Shown here in pieces: positions 25,122 to 34,294 of a stretch of 64,000 nucleotides of DNA. Origin of the DNA: UBA7398 sp964632545 (GTDB taxonomy: Bacteria; Actinomycetota; Actinomycetes; Nanopelagicales; Nanopelagicaceae); assembly GCA_964632545.1 (NCBI GenBank), contig CAZWBQ010000004.1, positions 1 through 64,000 of the forward strand, read 5' to 3'. Positions within the stretch are counted from its first letter, which is position 1. The number at the start of each line of letters is the position of its first letter. The position numbers and the translations under genes are program-made. Under the pieces are notes generated by a model. That model was not told the origin of the DNA. It ran no database searches and saw only the letters and a list, made by a program, of their open reading frames with translations.

Positions 25122-26285
25122 ATGAATGTGGGAGATCGGATAACCGTAACCGTTGATGCAATTGCCCATGGAGGACATTGCGTTGCGCGTCATGATGGTC
25201 GAGTTATTTTTCTCCGGCACGCAATTCCCGGTGAAGAAGTAATTGCTGAAATCACGGATGTAACCTCGAAATTTGCACGTGGCAACGCGGTGGAAATTAT
25301 TAAAGCAGCACCTGAACGAGTTACTGCGCCTTGTAATTTAGCTAGACCAAATGGCTGCGGCGGTTGCGATTTTCAACATATTGAAATTACAGCTCAACAA
25401 AAATTAAAGAGCGCAATCGTGAAAGAACAATTTAAAAGAATCGCAAAAATGGATGTATCGGTTGACGTAATTGGTGTATCACCAAAAAATGGATTTGGCT
25501 GGCGCACCCGTATGGATTTCACTGTAAATCCAGAAGGCAAAATAGCGCTTTATGCGGCGCGGAGCCACGATTTAATTCCAATTTCGAAATGTTTGATAGC
25601 TGATCAACGCATGGATTTAGATGCGATTAACCAGATGAAATTACCAGCCGGAGCAAAAGTAGAAGTTGCGATTTCGTCGACGGGAAAACAATATATTGCA
25701 GTAGCAGGTAGCGAGAATTTTGATCTAATTGATGAAAAAGTGTTGGATAAGAGTTTTTCAATTTCGCCGAGCTCGTTCTGGCAAAGTCACATTAGTGCTC
25801 CTGCAGAATTAAGTAAAAGCGTATTAGATTATTTGGAAGTTAAAGCTGGCGACCATGTATTCGATTTATATGGCGGAGTTGGATTATTTACAGCAGCGCT
25901 TGCGCAAGCGGTTACCGATACTGGGCGAGTAACTTTGATCGAGCTTGATGCTGGTGCTATAACTGATGCGAAGCGGATTTTTGCGGATGTTCAGATAGTT
26001 GAAATTGTGGAAGGCAAAGTTGAGAGGTCACTTTCTAAATTTAAGAGAGCAGATTTGATTTTGTTAGATCCGCCAAGGTCTGGCGCGGGGAAAGATGTTG
26101 TTGCGGCGATGGTTTCATTAGAACCAAGAGCGATTGTTTATGTTTCCTGTGACCCAGCATCACTTGCTCGAGATGCATCTTATTTAGAATCTTATGGATA
26201 TAAATTAGACGGGTTGAAAAGTTATGATCTTTTCCCGATGACCCAACATATCGAATGTGTGGCGCGTTTCATTAAAAGCGCCTGA
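25122..26285 (+). CDS. TRAM-domain RNA (uracil-5-)methyltransferase, TrmA/RlmD family
   Basis: This family methylates C5 of uridine in 23S rRNA or tRNA. The 387-residue protein has an N-terminal TRAM domain (about 1-60), a CN...NGCGGCDFQH motif near 75-90 that suits the iron-sulfur site of RlmD-type enzymes, and a SAM domain with FDLYGGVGLFTAAL near 248, LLDPPRSGAG near 313 and the catalytic cysteine in YVSCDPASLARD near 345. Which uridine is modified cannot be told. Its neighbours dut and the TrkA pair match the Rv2689c locus. Confidence 0.9.
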   Translation: MNVGDRITVTVDAIAHGGHCVARHDGRVIFLRHAIPGEEVIAEITDVTSKFARGNAVEIIKAAPERVTAPCNLARPNGCGGCDFQHIEITAQQKLKSAIVKEQFKRIAKMDVSVDVIGVSPKNGFGWRTRMDFTVNPEGKIALYAARSHDLIPISKCLIADQRMDLDAINQMKLPAGAKVEVAISSTGKQYIAVAGSENFDLIDEKVLDKSFSISPSSFWQSHISAPAELSKSVLDYLEVKAGDHVFDLYGGVGLFTAALAQAVTDTGRVTLIELDAGAITDAKRIFADVQIVEIVEGKVERSLSKFKRADLILLDPPRSGAGKDVVAAMVSLEPRAIVYVSCDPASLARDASYLESYGYKLDGLKSYDLFPMTQHIECVARFIKSA

Positions 26286-26319
26286 AAAAGAGAGCAAGCC
26301 TGCCATCTATTTGCGCTTA

Positions 26320-26345
26320 ATTGAGCCAATAAAGCGTGGCTCGAT
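26320..26345 (+). promoter_or_regulatory. Imperfect inverted repeat at the acnA promoter
   Basis: Arms ATTGAGCC (26320-26327) and GGCTCGAT (26338-26345) form an inverted repeat with one mismatch and a 10-nt spacer. TTGAGC and TAGGAT, 18 nt apart, fall on the same stretch and could be the -35 and -10 boxes, so a repressor bound here would cover the promoter. It does not resemble the AcnR site I know from corynebacteria. Confidence 0.35.
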
Positions 26346-26356
26346 AGGATTGGGGC

Positions 26357-29011
26357 ATGAGCCAAGATTCATTTAATGCAAAAACCACGCTCGAAGTCGC
26401 TGGTAAGAGCTATCAAATATTCGATATTAATAAATTGCCAGGTGCGGCAACTCTGCCTTTTAGCTTAAAGATATTGTTGGAAAATTTACTTCGAACTGAA
26501 GATGGTGCAAATATCACGGCAGCGCAAATTTCTGCGCTAGCAAATTGGAACCCCGATTCAGAACCAGATACGGAAATTCAATTCACACCTGCCCGCGTGA
26601 TTATGCAAGATTTCACAGGGGTTCCTTGCATAGTTGATTTAGCAACTATGCGCGAAGCAATCGTGGACTTAGGCGGTGATCCCGCAAAAGTAAATCCGTT
26701 AGCGCCAGCAGAATTAGTTATTGATCACTCAGTTATTGCCGATGTATTTGGAAGTCGAGATTCATTCTCGCAAAATACCGATATTGAATACGAGCGAAAC
26801 CAAGAACGGTATCGATTCTTACGTTGGGGGCAGAGCGCTTTTGATGAGTTTAAAGTTGTGCCACCAGGAACTGGAATTGTCCACCAGGTAAACATTGAAT
26901 ATTTAGCCCGAGTCGTAATGGTTCGCGAAGTCGATGGAGAAATTAGAGCATATCCAGATACCGTAGTTGGCACAGATTCACATACAACAATGGTTAATGG
27001 CTTAGGCGTTTTAGGTTGGGGAGTCGGCGGCATCGAAGCGGAAGCCGCACTTCTTGGCCAACCTGTATCAATGTTGATTCCCCGAGTTGTTGGTTTTAAA
27101 TTAAATGGCGCGCTGCCACTTGGCACCACGGCTACAGATCTAGTTCTAACAATTACGGAAATGTTGCGTAAACATGGGGTGGTTGGAAAATTCGTAGAAT
27201 TTTATGGTCCAGGCGTAACTGCGCTTCCAATGGCTAATCGAGCCACGATTGGAAATATGTCACCGGAGTACGGCTCAACTTGTGCCATTTTCCCAATTGA
27301 TGAGGAAACCCTTAATTATTTGAAACTAACTGGCAGAAATGAAAAAGAACTTGCACTCGTTGAAGCCTATGCAAAACGCCAAGGAATCTGGCATGACCCT
27401 AGCCTCTCACCAAGATTCTCTGAAAGTTTAGCGTTAGATTTAGCAAGCGTTGTACCTTCCATAGCCGGACCAAAACGCCCACAAGATCGAGTCTCGTTAT
27501 CTGATGCCAAAACTTCATTTGGAAAAATATTACCGAGCTACTTATCTGAAAAAACTAACCAAAAGCCAGTTGCTTTTCAGCGAAACGGAAATGAAACTGC
27601 AATTTCAAATGGGGCAGTAGTTATAGCTTCAATAACTTCTTGCACCAATACTTCGAATCCCAGCGTGATGATTGGCGCCGGCTTATTAGCTAAGAAAGCA
27701 GTAGAAAAAGGGTTAAGCAGTAAACCATGGGTTAAAACTACACTTGCACCAGGTTCTAAAGTTGTGACCGATTACTATGATAAATCTGGCTTAACAGAGT
27801 ATTTAGAAAAATTAGGATTTAACTTAGTTGGTTATGGATGCGTAACCTGTATTGGTAACTCCGGTCCGCTTCCAGTAGAGATAAGTAAAGCTATTAATGA
27901 AAATGATTTAGCGGTTACTGCTGTGCTATCGGGCAATCGAAATTTTGAAGGTCGAATTAGTCCTGATGTGAAGATGAACTATTTAGCATCACCGCCATTA
28001 GTTGTGGCTTACGCACTAGCTGGCACTATGGATCATAATTTTGAAACTGATTCACTTGGTGATGATTCAAATGGTAACCCGGTATTCCTTAAAGACATTT
28101 GGCCAAGCCCTTCTGAAATCCAAACCGTCATAAATTCTTCGATATCTAGCGATATGTTTACCAAAGATTATGCGAGCGTTTTTGAAGGCGACCACCGTTG
28201 GAAATCTTTGGCCACTCCGACTGGAAAAGTTTTTGAATGGGATGCCAAATCTACTTATGTTCGCAAGCCACCTTATTTTGACGGTATGCCGCGAAATCCC
28301 AAGCCAGTTACTGATATTTCAAATGCAAGAGTTCTTGCAATATTAGGTGATTCTGTAACCACGGATCACATTTCACCAGCTGGAAATATAAAGGCCGATT
28401 CACCAGCCGGTAAATATTTAGCCGCACATGGAGTCGAAAGAGCTGATTTTAATTCCTATGGTTCCCGACGTGGAAATCACGAAGTAATGATTCGTGGAAC
28501 ATTCGCAAATATTCGATTGAAGAATTTACTTCTTGATGGCGTTGAAGGTGGTTTTACGCGTAATTTCTTAAATAATGGCGAGCAAGAAACTATTTTTGAC
28601 GCAGCTACCGCTTATCAGAACGCTGGCGTACCACTTGTAATTCTTGCTGGGAAAGAATACGGATCTGGGTCATCACGAGATTGGGCTGCGAAGGGAACTG
28701 CATTACTCGGGGTACGAGCCGTCATTGCCGAATCTTTCGAAAGAATTCACCGTTCAAATTTAATTGGTATGGGCGTTTTGCCGTTGCAATTTCACGATGG
28801 TGAAAATGCTGTTGCACTTGGACTAACTGGGAGTGAAGTTTTTGCAATTTCTGGAATTGTTGCATTAAATGATGGAGCCACCCCGACAACTGTAAAAGTT
28901 AGCGCTGACGGTAAAATATTTACTGCGAAAGTACGGATCGACACACCTGGAGAAGCAGAATACTTCCGTCACGGTGGAATCATGCAATATGTATTGCGGT
29001 CATTGTTATGA
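26357..29011 (+). CDS. acnA: Aconitate hydratase A
   Basis: Aconitase interconverts citrate and isocitrate in the TCA cycle. The 884-residue protein has all domains of AcnA. Cluster cysteines for [4Fe-4S] are in ASITSCTNTSNP (near 437) and GYGCVTCIGNSGP (near 503 and 506). Substrate motifs include VGTDSHTTMVNGLGVLGWGVGG near 205 and GDSVTTDHISPAGN and EYGSGSSRDWAAKG in the C-terminal swivel domain. Length is normal. The stop overlaps the dxs start by 4 nt, an unusual pairing that suggests co-transcription of TCA and isoprenoid genes. Confidence 0.97.
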   Translation: MSQDSFNAKTTLEVAGKSYQIFDINKLPGAATLPFSLKILLENLLRTEDGANITAAQISALANWNPDSEPDTEIQFTPARVIMQDFTGVPCIVDLATMREAIVDLGGDPAKVNPLAPAELVIDHSVIADVFGSRDSFSQNTDIEYERNQERYRFLRWGQSAFDEFKVVPPGTGIVHQVNIEYLARVVMVREVDGEIRAYPDTVVGTDSHTTMVNGLGVLGWGVGGIEAEAALLGQPVSMLIPRVVGFKLNGALPLGTTATDLVLTITEMLRKHGVVGKFVEFYGPGVTALPMANRATIGNMSPEYGSTCAIFPIDEETLNYLKLTGRNEKELALVEAYAKRQGIWHDPSLSPRFSESLALDLASVVPSIAGPKRPQDRVSLSDAKTSFGKILPSYLSEKTNQKPVAFQRNGNETAISNGAVVIASITSCTNTSNPSVMIGAGLLAKKAVEKGLSSKPWVKTTLAPGSKVVTDYYDKSGLTEYLEKLGFNLVGYGCVTCIGNSGPLPVEISKAINENDLAVTAVLSGNRNFEGRISPDVKMNYLASPPLVVAYALAGTMDHNFETDSLGDDSNGNPVFLKDIWPSPSEIQTVINSSISSDMFTKDYASVFEGDHRWKSLATPTGKVFEWDAKSTYVRKPPYFDGMPRNPKPVTDISNARVLAILGDSVTTDHISPAGNIKADSPAGKYLAAHGVERADFNSYGSRRGNHEVMIRGTFANIRLKNLLLDGVEGGFTRNFLNNGEQETIFDAATAYQNAGVPLVILAGKEYGSGSSRDWAAKGTALLGVRAVIAESFERIHRSNLIGMGVLPLQFHDGENAVALGLTGSEVFAISGIVALNDGATPTTVKVSADGKIFTAKVRIDTPGEAEYFRHGGIMQYVLRSLL

Positions 29012-30951
29012 GATTGTTATCGCAGATTAGCGCTCCAGAAGACTTACTAAAACTAAATTTTGAAGAACTTACCGAACTTTCTAGCGAAATTCGCGCATTT
29101 CTAATCGAAAAAGTTTCTAAAACTGGTGGCCACCTTGGACCGAATCTTGGAGTTGTTGAATTAACAGTGGCAATACATCGAGTGTTTGCATCACCTAAAG
29201 ATGTAATTCTCTTTGATACAGGTCACCAATCTTATGTTCATAAAATGTTAACCGGACGAATTTCTGGTTTTGAAAAATTGCGACAACGTGGTGGAATCGC
29301 GGGCTACCCAAATCGCGGCGAAAGTGAGCATGATGTTATTGAGAATTCCCATGCATCTACCGCGCTTTCTTGGGCTGATGGGATTGCACGTGGTTTCTCG
29401 ATTAAAGGTGAGAAGGATCGAACTGTTGTAGCCGTTGTTGGAGATGGTGCGCTCACTGGCGGAATGTCTTGGGAGGCTTTAAACAACATTGCAGCCGCTG
29501 CAGATTTAAAACTTGTGATTGTGGTAAATGATAATGCTCGTTCATATTCACCAACGATTGGTGGATTAGCGGCACATTTATCTACCTTAAGAGCAACTCA
29601 AGGCTATGAGAAGTTTTTGGATTGGGGCAAAGGTGTTTTGGAAAAGACACCCGTTGTTGGCCATCCAATTTATGAAACGCTTCACGGAATGAAAAAAGGG
29701 CTTAAAGATATTGTTGCGCCACAAGGAATGTTCGAAGATTTGGGACTTAAATATTTAGGTCCAATAAACGGTCACAACATTGAGGAGCTTGAGAGCACGC
29801 TTGAGCGAGCTAAAAAGTTTGGCGCACCAGTAATTGTCCATGTAATAACGGAAAAAGGTCGCGGTCACGCACCAGCTCTTAACGATGAAGCTGAAAAATT
29901 TCATGCTGTTGGAATTGTTGACCCAGAAACCGGTACACCACTTTCAAAATCATCAACCTCTTGGACAAGTGTTTTTTCAAATGCACTTATTGAATTAGGA
30001 CACGAGCGAAAAGATCTTGTAGCCATAACAGCTGCGATGCTCGGACCTACCGGTTTGGATGCATTCCAGAAAGAATTCCCAGAGCGGACACTTGATGTTG
30101 GGATTGCAGAACAACATGCAACAACTGCTGCTGCTGGAATGGCGTTTACTGGTCTTCATCCTGTTGTTGCAGTTTATTCGACATTTTTAAATCGAGCCTT
30201 TGATCAACTGTTATTAGATGTTGCATTGCATAAAGCGGGCGTAACGTTTGTATTAGATAGATCTGGAATAACTGGTGATGATGGTCCATCGCATAATGGC
30301 ATCTGGGATTTAGCTCTTACTGGAATTGTGCCCACACTTTGTGTGGCAGCTCCACGAGATGGCGCTAGATTGCGGGAAACGCTTCGGGAAGCTCTTGAAA
30401 TCAATGATCGACCATCACTTCTACGGTTTCCAAAAGGCGCAGTTCAGCCAGATATTCCAGCATTTGAAAGACGTGACGGCATTGATGTTCTATACCGAGG
30501 TGAAAGTGCGGATGTATTACTAGTTAGCGTCGGCGCAATGGCGCAAGTTGCAGTTGAAGCTGCTGGTCAGGCTTATCGTGAAGGCGTTGGTGTAACAGTT
30601 ATTGATCCACGTTGGGTTAAACCTCTTCCAAGTGCGTTAGTGACGATGGCCCAACGTTATAAAAGCGTGGTTGTAATTGAAGATGGCATAAAACATGGTG
30701 GAATCGGCAGCACGATTTCAGAAAATTTCCGAGATGCTGGATTAAATATTCCAATTCATTCGATCGGCGTACCCCTACAATTTTTTGAACATGGCAAGCG
30801 AAATCAAATTTTGGAAGAGATTGGAATTACGGCACAGACCATTACAAGATCTTTAGTTGAATGGAACAGTTCGCTAGTTGAAGATGAAGAAAATTCTTCA
30901 AAAGCTAAGCCAGGCAAGCAACTCCGGCGGGATGAAAGCGCTTCCCAGTAA
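29008..30951 (+). CDS. dxs: 1-deoxy-D-xylulose-5-phosphate synthase
   Basis: Dxs condenses pyruvate and glyceraldehyde 3-phosphate using thiamine diphosphate, the first step of the MEP isoprenoid pathway. The 647-residue protein has GHLGPNLGVVELT near 42, GHQSYVHKMLTGR near 73, the GDGALTGGMSWEALNN cofactor motif near 145, DVGIAEQHATTAAAGMA near 365 and DRSGITGDDGPSHNG near 420. The C-terminus is Lys/Ser-rich and its last 47 nt overlap the end of the convergent fadB. It overlaps acnA by 4 nt. ThiL, encoded at the start of the window, makes its cofactor. Confidence 0.97.
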   Translation: MRLLSQISAPEDLLKLNFEELTELSSEIRAFLIEKVSKTGGHLGPNLGVVELTVAIHRVFASPKDVILFDTGHQSYVHKMLTGRISGFEKLRQRGGIAGYPNRGESEHDVIENSHASTALSWADGIARGFSIKGEKDRTVVAVVGDGALTGGMSWEALNNIAAAADLKLVIVVNDNARSYSPTIGGLAAHLSTLRATQGYEKFLDWGKGVLEKTPVVGHPIYETLHGMKKGLKDIVAPQGMFEDLGLKYLGPINGHNIEELESTLERAKKFGAPVIVHVITEKGRGHAPALNDEAEKFHAVGIVDPETGTPLSKSSTSWTSVFSNALIELGHERKDLVAITAAMLGPTGLDAFQKEFPERTLDVGIAEQHATTAAAGMAFTGLHPVVAVYSTFLNRAFDQLLLDVALHKAGVTFVLDRSGITGDDGPSHNGIWDLALTGIVPTLCVAAPRDGARLRETLREALEINDRPSLLRFPKGAVQPDIPAFERRDGIDVLYRGESADVLLVSVGAMAQVAVEAAGQAYREGVGVTVIDPRWVKPLPSALVTMAQRYKSVVVIEDGIKHGGIGSTISENFRDAGLNIPIHSIGVPLQFFEHGKRNQILEEIGITAQTITRSLVEWNSSLVEDEENSSKAKPGKQLRRDESASQ

Positions 30952-33013
30952 CAGATTCACTTACGCCTTCTCGATCTAAGTAAGGCAATATTCCGCCAAG
31001 GTGCATCGGCCAACCCGCTCCAAGCAACATACATAAATCTATTTCCGCTGGCGATGAAACTACGCCTTCATCGAGCATCATTCGCGCTTCTTCCGCAAGC
31101 GCAGTTAACGCTCGCATTCTGACCTCTTCTGCAGTTGATGGTTTGCTTCCTTTTTCCACGAGAGCAAGTGCAGCTGGGTTTGCAATGAAAACACCATCAT
31201 CGTTTTTAATATAAAAAGTTTTTACGCCTTCTTTAACTAGACGTTGCATAGTTGGCGAAATTCGGTAACGTGGCCCTAAATTCTCATTTAAAGTTTCAGC
31301 AACGTGAAGCGCAACACCAGGACCTACTAAGCCCAATAGTTGGAATGGTGACATCGGGAAACCAAGTGATTTCATTGCACTATCTGCAACATCTGGAGCG
31401 GTGCCTTCGTCCATTGCATCGGTGACTTCACCCATAAATCGAGTTAACAACCGATTTACTACAAAACCAGGCGCATCCTTACAGATGATCATAGTTTTCT
31501 TGAGATCTTTGCCCACGTTGATAGCAGTAGCGGTTGTGGCATCATCGGTAGTAGATGTACGAGCAACTTCTAAGAGCGGCATGATTGCAACAGGATTGAA
31601 GAAGTGGAATCCAATTACCCGTTCCGGGTTTTTAAGTCCAACCGTCATTTTCTCTACCGATAGCGAAGAAGTATTTGTGGCGAGTATGCACTCAGGTGTC
31701 ACAATGGTTTCTAATTTCTTAAAGAGTTCTTGCTTCAAAGATAGCTCTTCGAAAATTGCTTCAATCACAAAGTCGGCATTGGCAAAAACACTCTGGTCTA
31801 CCGATCCAGTTACTAATAACGCTAGCCGCCGAGCAGATTCTGCACTCATCCGATTTTTTGCAACTAATTTCTCAAGTTCAGCATGAACCCAGGCAACCCC
31901 TTTATTAACGCGTTCTTGATCTAAATCTGTCATTACTACTGGAACTTTTAGATTACGAACCATAATTAGCGCTAGTTGCGATGCCATTAAACCAGCACCA
32001 ACTACTCCGACTTTTGTAACTTTGCGTGCAAGCGCAGCCTTTGGGGCGCCCTCAACTTTCTTCCGTTTTTTCTGAATTAAATTAAATGCATATAGCGAAG
32101 CACGAAGTGGGTTGCTCATAGTTAGATCAGCAAGTGCTTGATCTTCCGCATCAAATCCAGCGCCAAGAGTGCTAGTGCGAGCTGCTGCGATTAATTCAAG
32201 AGCGCGCCTTGGCGACTCAATATCGGCACCGCCATATTTCTTAGCTACTGCAGCTTTGCCGGTTGCGATCGCGGTTTGCCAAGCAGCGTCGTCTTGGCTG
32301 AAATCTTTACGCGCAATAGAAGTTTTACCCGAGATAATATTTGCCGCGAAAGAAATGGATTTCTCAAGAAAGTCTGCGGGTTCGTAAACTGCATCAGCAA
32401 CGCCAAGTGAGAGCGCATCTTTGGCTTTCATCATCGTGTTGTTATTTAGCGCATTTAAAATAATTACTTGAACGGCATTGGTTGGCCCAATTAGTTTTGG
32501 CAAGATTGTGGCGCCACCCCAGCCAGGAACTAAACCAAGAAAACATTCAGGAAGCGCGGTAAAGGCAGTGCTTGCAACAGTTCGATATTTGCAATGCAGT
32601 CCAACTTCTAAGCCTCCACCAAGAGCTAACCCATTTATAAATGCGAAAGTGGGTTTCTTACTTTCGGCGAGCCTGCGAAAAACATCATGGCCAAGTTTGC
32701 CAATTGCAAGTGCTTGAGATCGTTCTTGCAAAAATGCCAGGCCAGATAGGTCAGCGCCAGCTGCGAAAATAAATGGTTTACCGGTAATTGCGATCGCAAC
32801 CGAAGCGCTACTTTCTGCAATCGTGATTGCTTCGTTTAGCGCTAAAACCGATTTAGGACCAAAAGTATTTGGTCGGTTGTGATCTTGCCCGTTATCTAAT
32901 GTAATAAGAGAGAGCGTGCCTTTTGCACCAAAAGCTGTTAAATCAACTTCGCGAACTAACGCGTTTGTAATTACCTCTTCTGGAGCGCCTTGCGGAAGCG
33001 TTATATCGGCCAT
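30905..33013 (-). CDS. fadB: Fatty-acid oxidation complex alpha subunit (enoyl-CoA hydratase / 3-hydroxyacyl-CoA dehydrogenase)
   Basis: This fused enzyme hydrates enoyl-CoA and oxidises the resulting 3-hydroxyacyl-CoA in beta-oxidation. The start ATG at 33013 overlaps the fadA stop by one base (TAATG) and is preceded by GGGGGAAAG; a longer frame upstream is not family-like. The 702-residue protein has an N-terminal hydratase domain with both catalytic Glu residues (GGGLEVG and LPECFLGLVPGWGG) and a dehydrogenase domain with GVVGAGLMAS near 335 and catalytic His in GFHFFNP near 475. It lacks isomerase-specific extensions. It forms the FadA2B2 complex with the thiolase. Confidence 0.94.
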   Translation of the reverse strand: MADITLPQGAPEEVITNALVREVDLTAFGAKGTLSLITLDNGQDHNRPNTFGPKSVLALNEAITIAESSASVAIAITGKPFIFAAGADLSGLAFLQERSQALAIGKLGHDVFRRLAESKKPTFAFINGLALGGGLEVGLHCKYRTVASTAFTALPECFLGLVPGWGGATILPKLIGPTNAVQVIILNALNNNTMMKAKDALSLGVADAVYEPADFLEKSISFAANIISGKTSIARKDFSQDDAAWQTAIATGKAAVAKKYGGADIESPRRALELIAAARTSTLGAGFDAEDQALADLTMSNPLRASLYAFNLIQKKRKKVEGAPKAALARKVTKVGVVGAGLMASQLALIMVRNLKVPVVMTDLDQERVNKGVAWVHAELEKLVAKNRMSAESARRLALLVTGSVDQSVFANADFVIEAIFEELSLKQELFKKLETIVTPECILATNTSSLSVEKMTVGLKNPERVIGFHFFNPVAIMPLLEVARTSTTDDATTATAINVGKDLKKTMIICKDAPGFVVNRLLTRFMGEVTDAMDEGTAPDVADSAMKSLGFPMSPFQLLGLVGPGVALHVAETLNENLGPRYRISPTMQRLVKEGVKTFYIKNDDGVFIANPAALALVEKGSKPSTAEEVRMRALTALAEEARMMLDEGVVSSPAEIDLCMLLGAGWPMHLGGILPYLDREGVSESVTGKRFHPAGVACLA

Positions 33014-34221
33014 TATTTCTTTCCCCCATTGAAGTTTGGATTTTCCCAAATAACTGTGCCACCCATGCCCAGCCCAATACACATGGTGGTGATTCCATAT
33101 TGAACTTCTGGATGTTCTTTAAATCCTTCAGCTAAATTAAGCATTAGACGAACTCCGGATGAAGCGAGTGGATGTCCAACTGCAATCGCGCCACCATAGA
33201 TATTTACTCTTGGGTCATCGTCGGCAATCCCGAAATGATCTAAAAATGCAATTACTTGAATTGCGAAGGCTTCATTTACTTCAAATAGCCCGATATCTTC
33301 AATTTTTAAGCCCGCCTTAGCAAGCGCTTTTATAGTTGATGGCACTGGTCCATAACCCATTACTTCAGGCTCTACACCTGCGAACGCAAACGAAATTAAT
33401 TTTGCTTTTATTGTTAAACCAAGTTCTTTTGCTTTTGATTCACTAGCAAGGAGCGCAGCAGTCGCGCCATCATTTAACCCAGCGGCATTTCCAGCAGTAA
33501 CTCGACCAGCAGCGCGGAATGGCGTCTTAAGTGCGGCAAGCGCCTCTAAAGTTGTGCCTGGCCGTGGTGGTTCATCAACTGTTGCAATACCCCAACCAAG
33601 TTCTGCACTTCGGGCTGCCATCGGAATTAAATTCGGTTGAATTTTTCCTGCTGCATACGCTGCTGCAGTTTTTACTTGGGAATTTATTGCGTATTTATCT
33701 GCGCGCTCTTTAGTTAAATGTGGAAAGCGATCATGTAAGCGCTCGGCAGTATTTCCCATGCTTAGCGCATCTGTATCAACAATTTTCTCTGCTAAATATC
33801 GCGGGTTTGGATCGATGCCTTCGCCCATTGGATGATTACCCATATGTTCAACACCGCCTGCAATTGCTAAATCATAAAGTCCCATTGCAATTGCGCCTGA
33901 AATTGTTGTGACAGCAGTCATTGCGCCAGCGCACCATCGGTCAATCGAATATCCCGGCACTGTATTTGGCAGGCCAGCCAATAACGATGCGCTTCGCCCA
34001 ATATTCATTCCTTGATCACCAGATTGGGTTGCGGCTGCGATCGCTACTTCATCGATAGCGTTAAGTGGAACTGATGGATTACGTTCTAACAATCCGCGAA
34101 TGCAACGCACCATTAAGTCATCAGCGCGAGTACCGGCATAGATACTTCCGGCTTTTCCAAATGGGGTCCGTACCGCATCGACCAGCACAACAGTGTTAAG
34201 TGAATTCGGCGTATTTGCCAT
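33013..34221 (-). CDS. fadA: Acetyl-CoA acyltransferase (thiolase)
   Basis: The thiolase cleaves 3-ketoacyl-CoA with CoA to acetyl-CoA and a shortened acyl-CoA. The 402-residue protein has the active-site cysteine in DRWCAGAMTAV near 92, the VNEAFA motif near 320, the His in GGAIAVGHPLASSG near 353 and the second Cys in TMCIGLGMGG near 385. RBS GAGGAAGAA precedes the ATG. A palindromic operator lies 27 nt upstream of the start. It is the first gene of fadA-fadB. Confidence 0.95.
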   Translation of the reverse strand: MANTPNSLNTVVLVDAVRTPFGKAGSIYAGTRADDLMVRCIRGLLERNPSVPLNAIDEVAIAAATQSGDQGMNIGRSASLLAGLPNTVPGYSIDRWCAGAMTAVTTISGAIAMGLYDLAIAGGVEHMGNHPMGEGIDPNPRYLAEKIVDTDALSMGNTAERLHDRFPHLTKERADKYAINSQVKTAAAYAAGKIQPNLIPMAARSAELGWGIATVDEPPRPGTTLEALAALKTPFRAAGRVTAGNAAGLNDGATAALLASESKAKELGLTIKAKLISFAFAGVEPEVMGYGPVPSTIKALAKAGLKIEDIGLFEVNEAFAIQVIAFLDHFGIADDDPRVNIYGGAIAVGHPLASSGVRLMLNLAEGFKEHPEVQYGITTMCIGLGMGGTVIWENPNFNGGKK

Positions 34222-34247
34222 TTCTTCCTCTTCTCAGCAGTTGGCCC

Positions 34248-34269
34248 TAGGTTACCTGTCGGTAACCTA
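34248..34269 (-). promoter_or_regulatory. Palindromic operator upstream of fadA
   Basis: Perfect 9-bp arms TAGGTTACC and GGTAACCTA are separated by TGTC, giving a 22-bp symmetric site 27-48 nt upstream of the fadA start. Its core is GTTAC-N6-GTAAC, identical in form to the perfect palindrome before the desaturase at 20185. A TetR-like fatty-acid regulator is the simplest explanation. The core also satisfies the strongly conserved positions of the GlnR consensus, so nitrogen control is an alternative. Confidence 0.65.
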
Positions 34270-34294
34270 AAAGTGAATGTGGCCCGATGTGAGG

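Noticed and set aside
31401..31886. 161-residue open frame opposite fadB
   Set aside because: Lies wholly antisense to the dehydrogenase domain with intact motifs; no ribosome binding site or motif.
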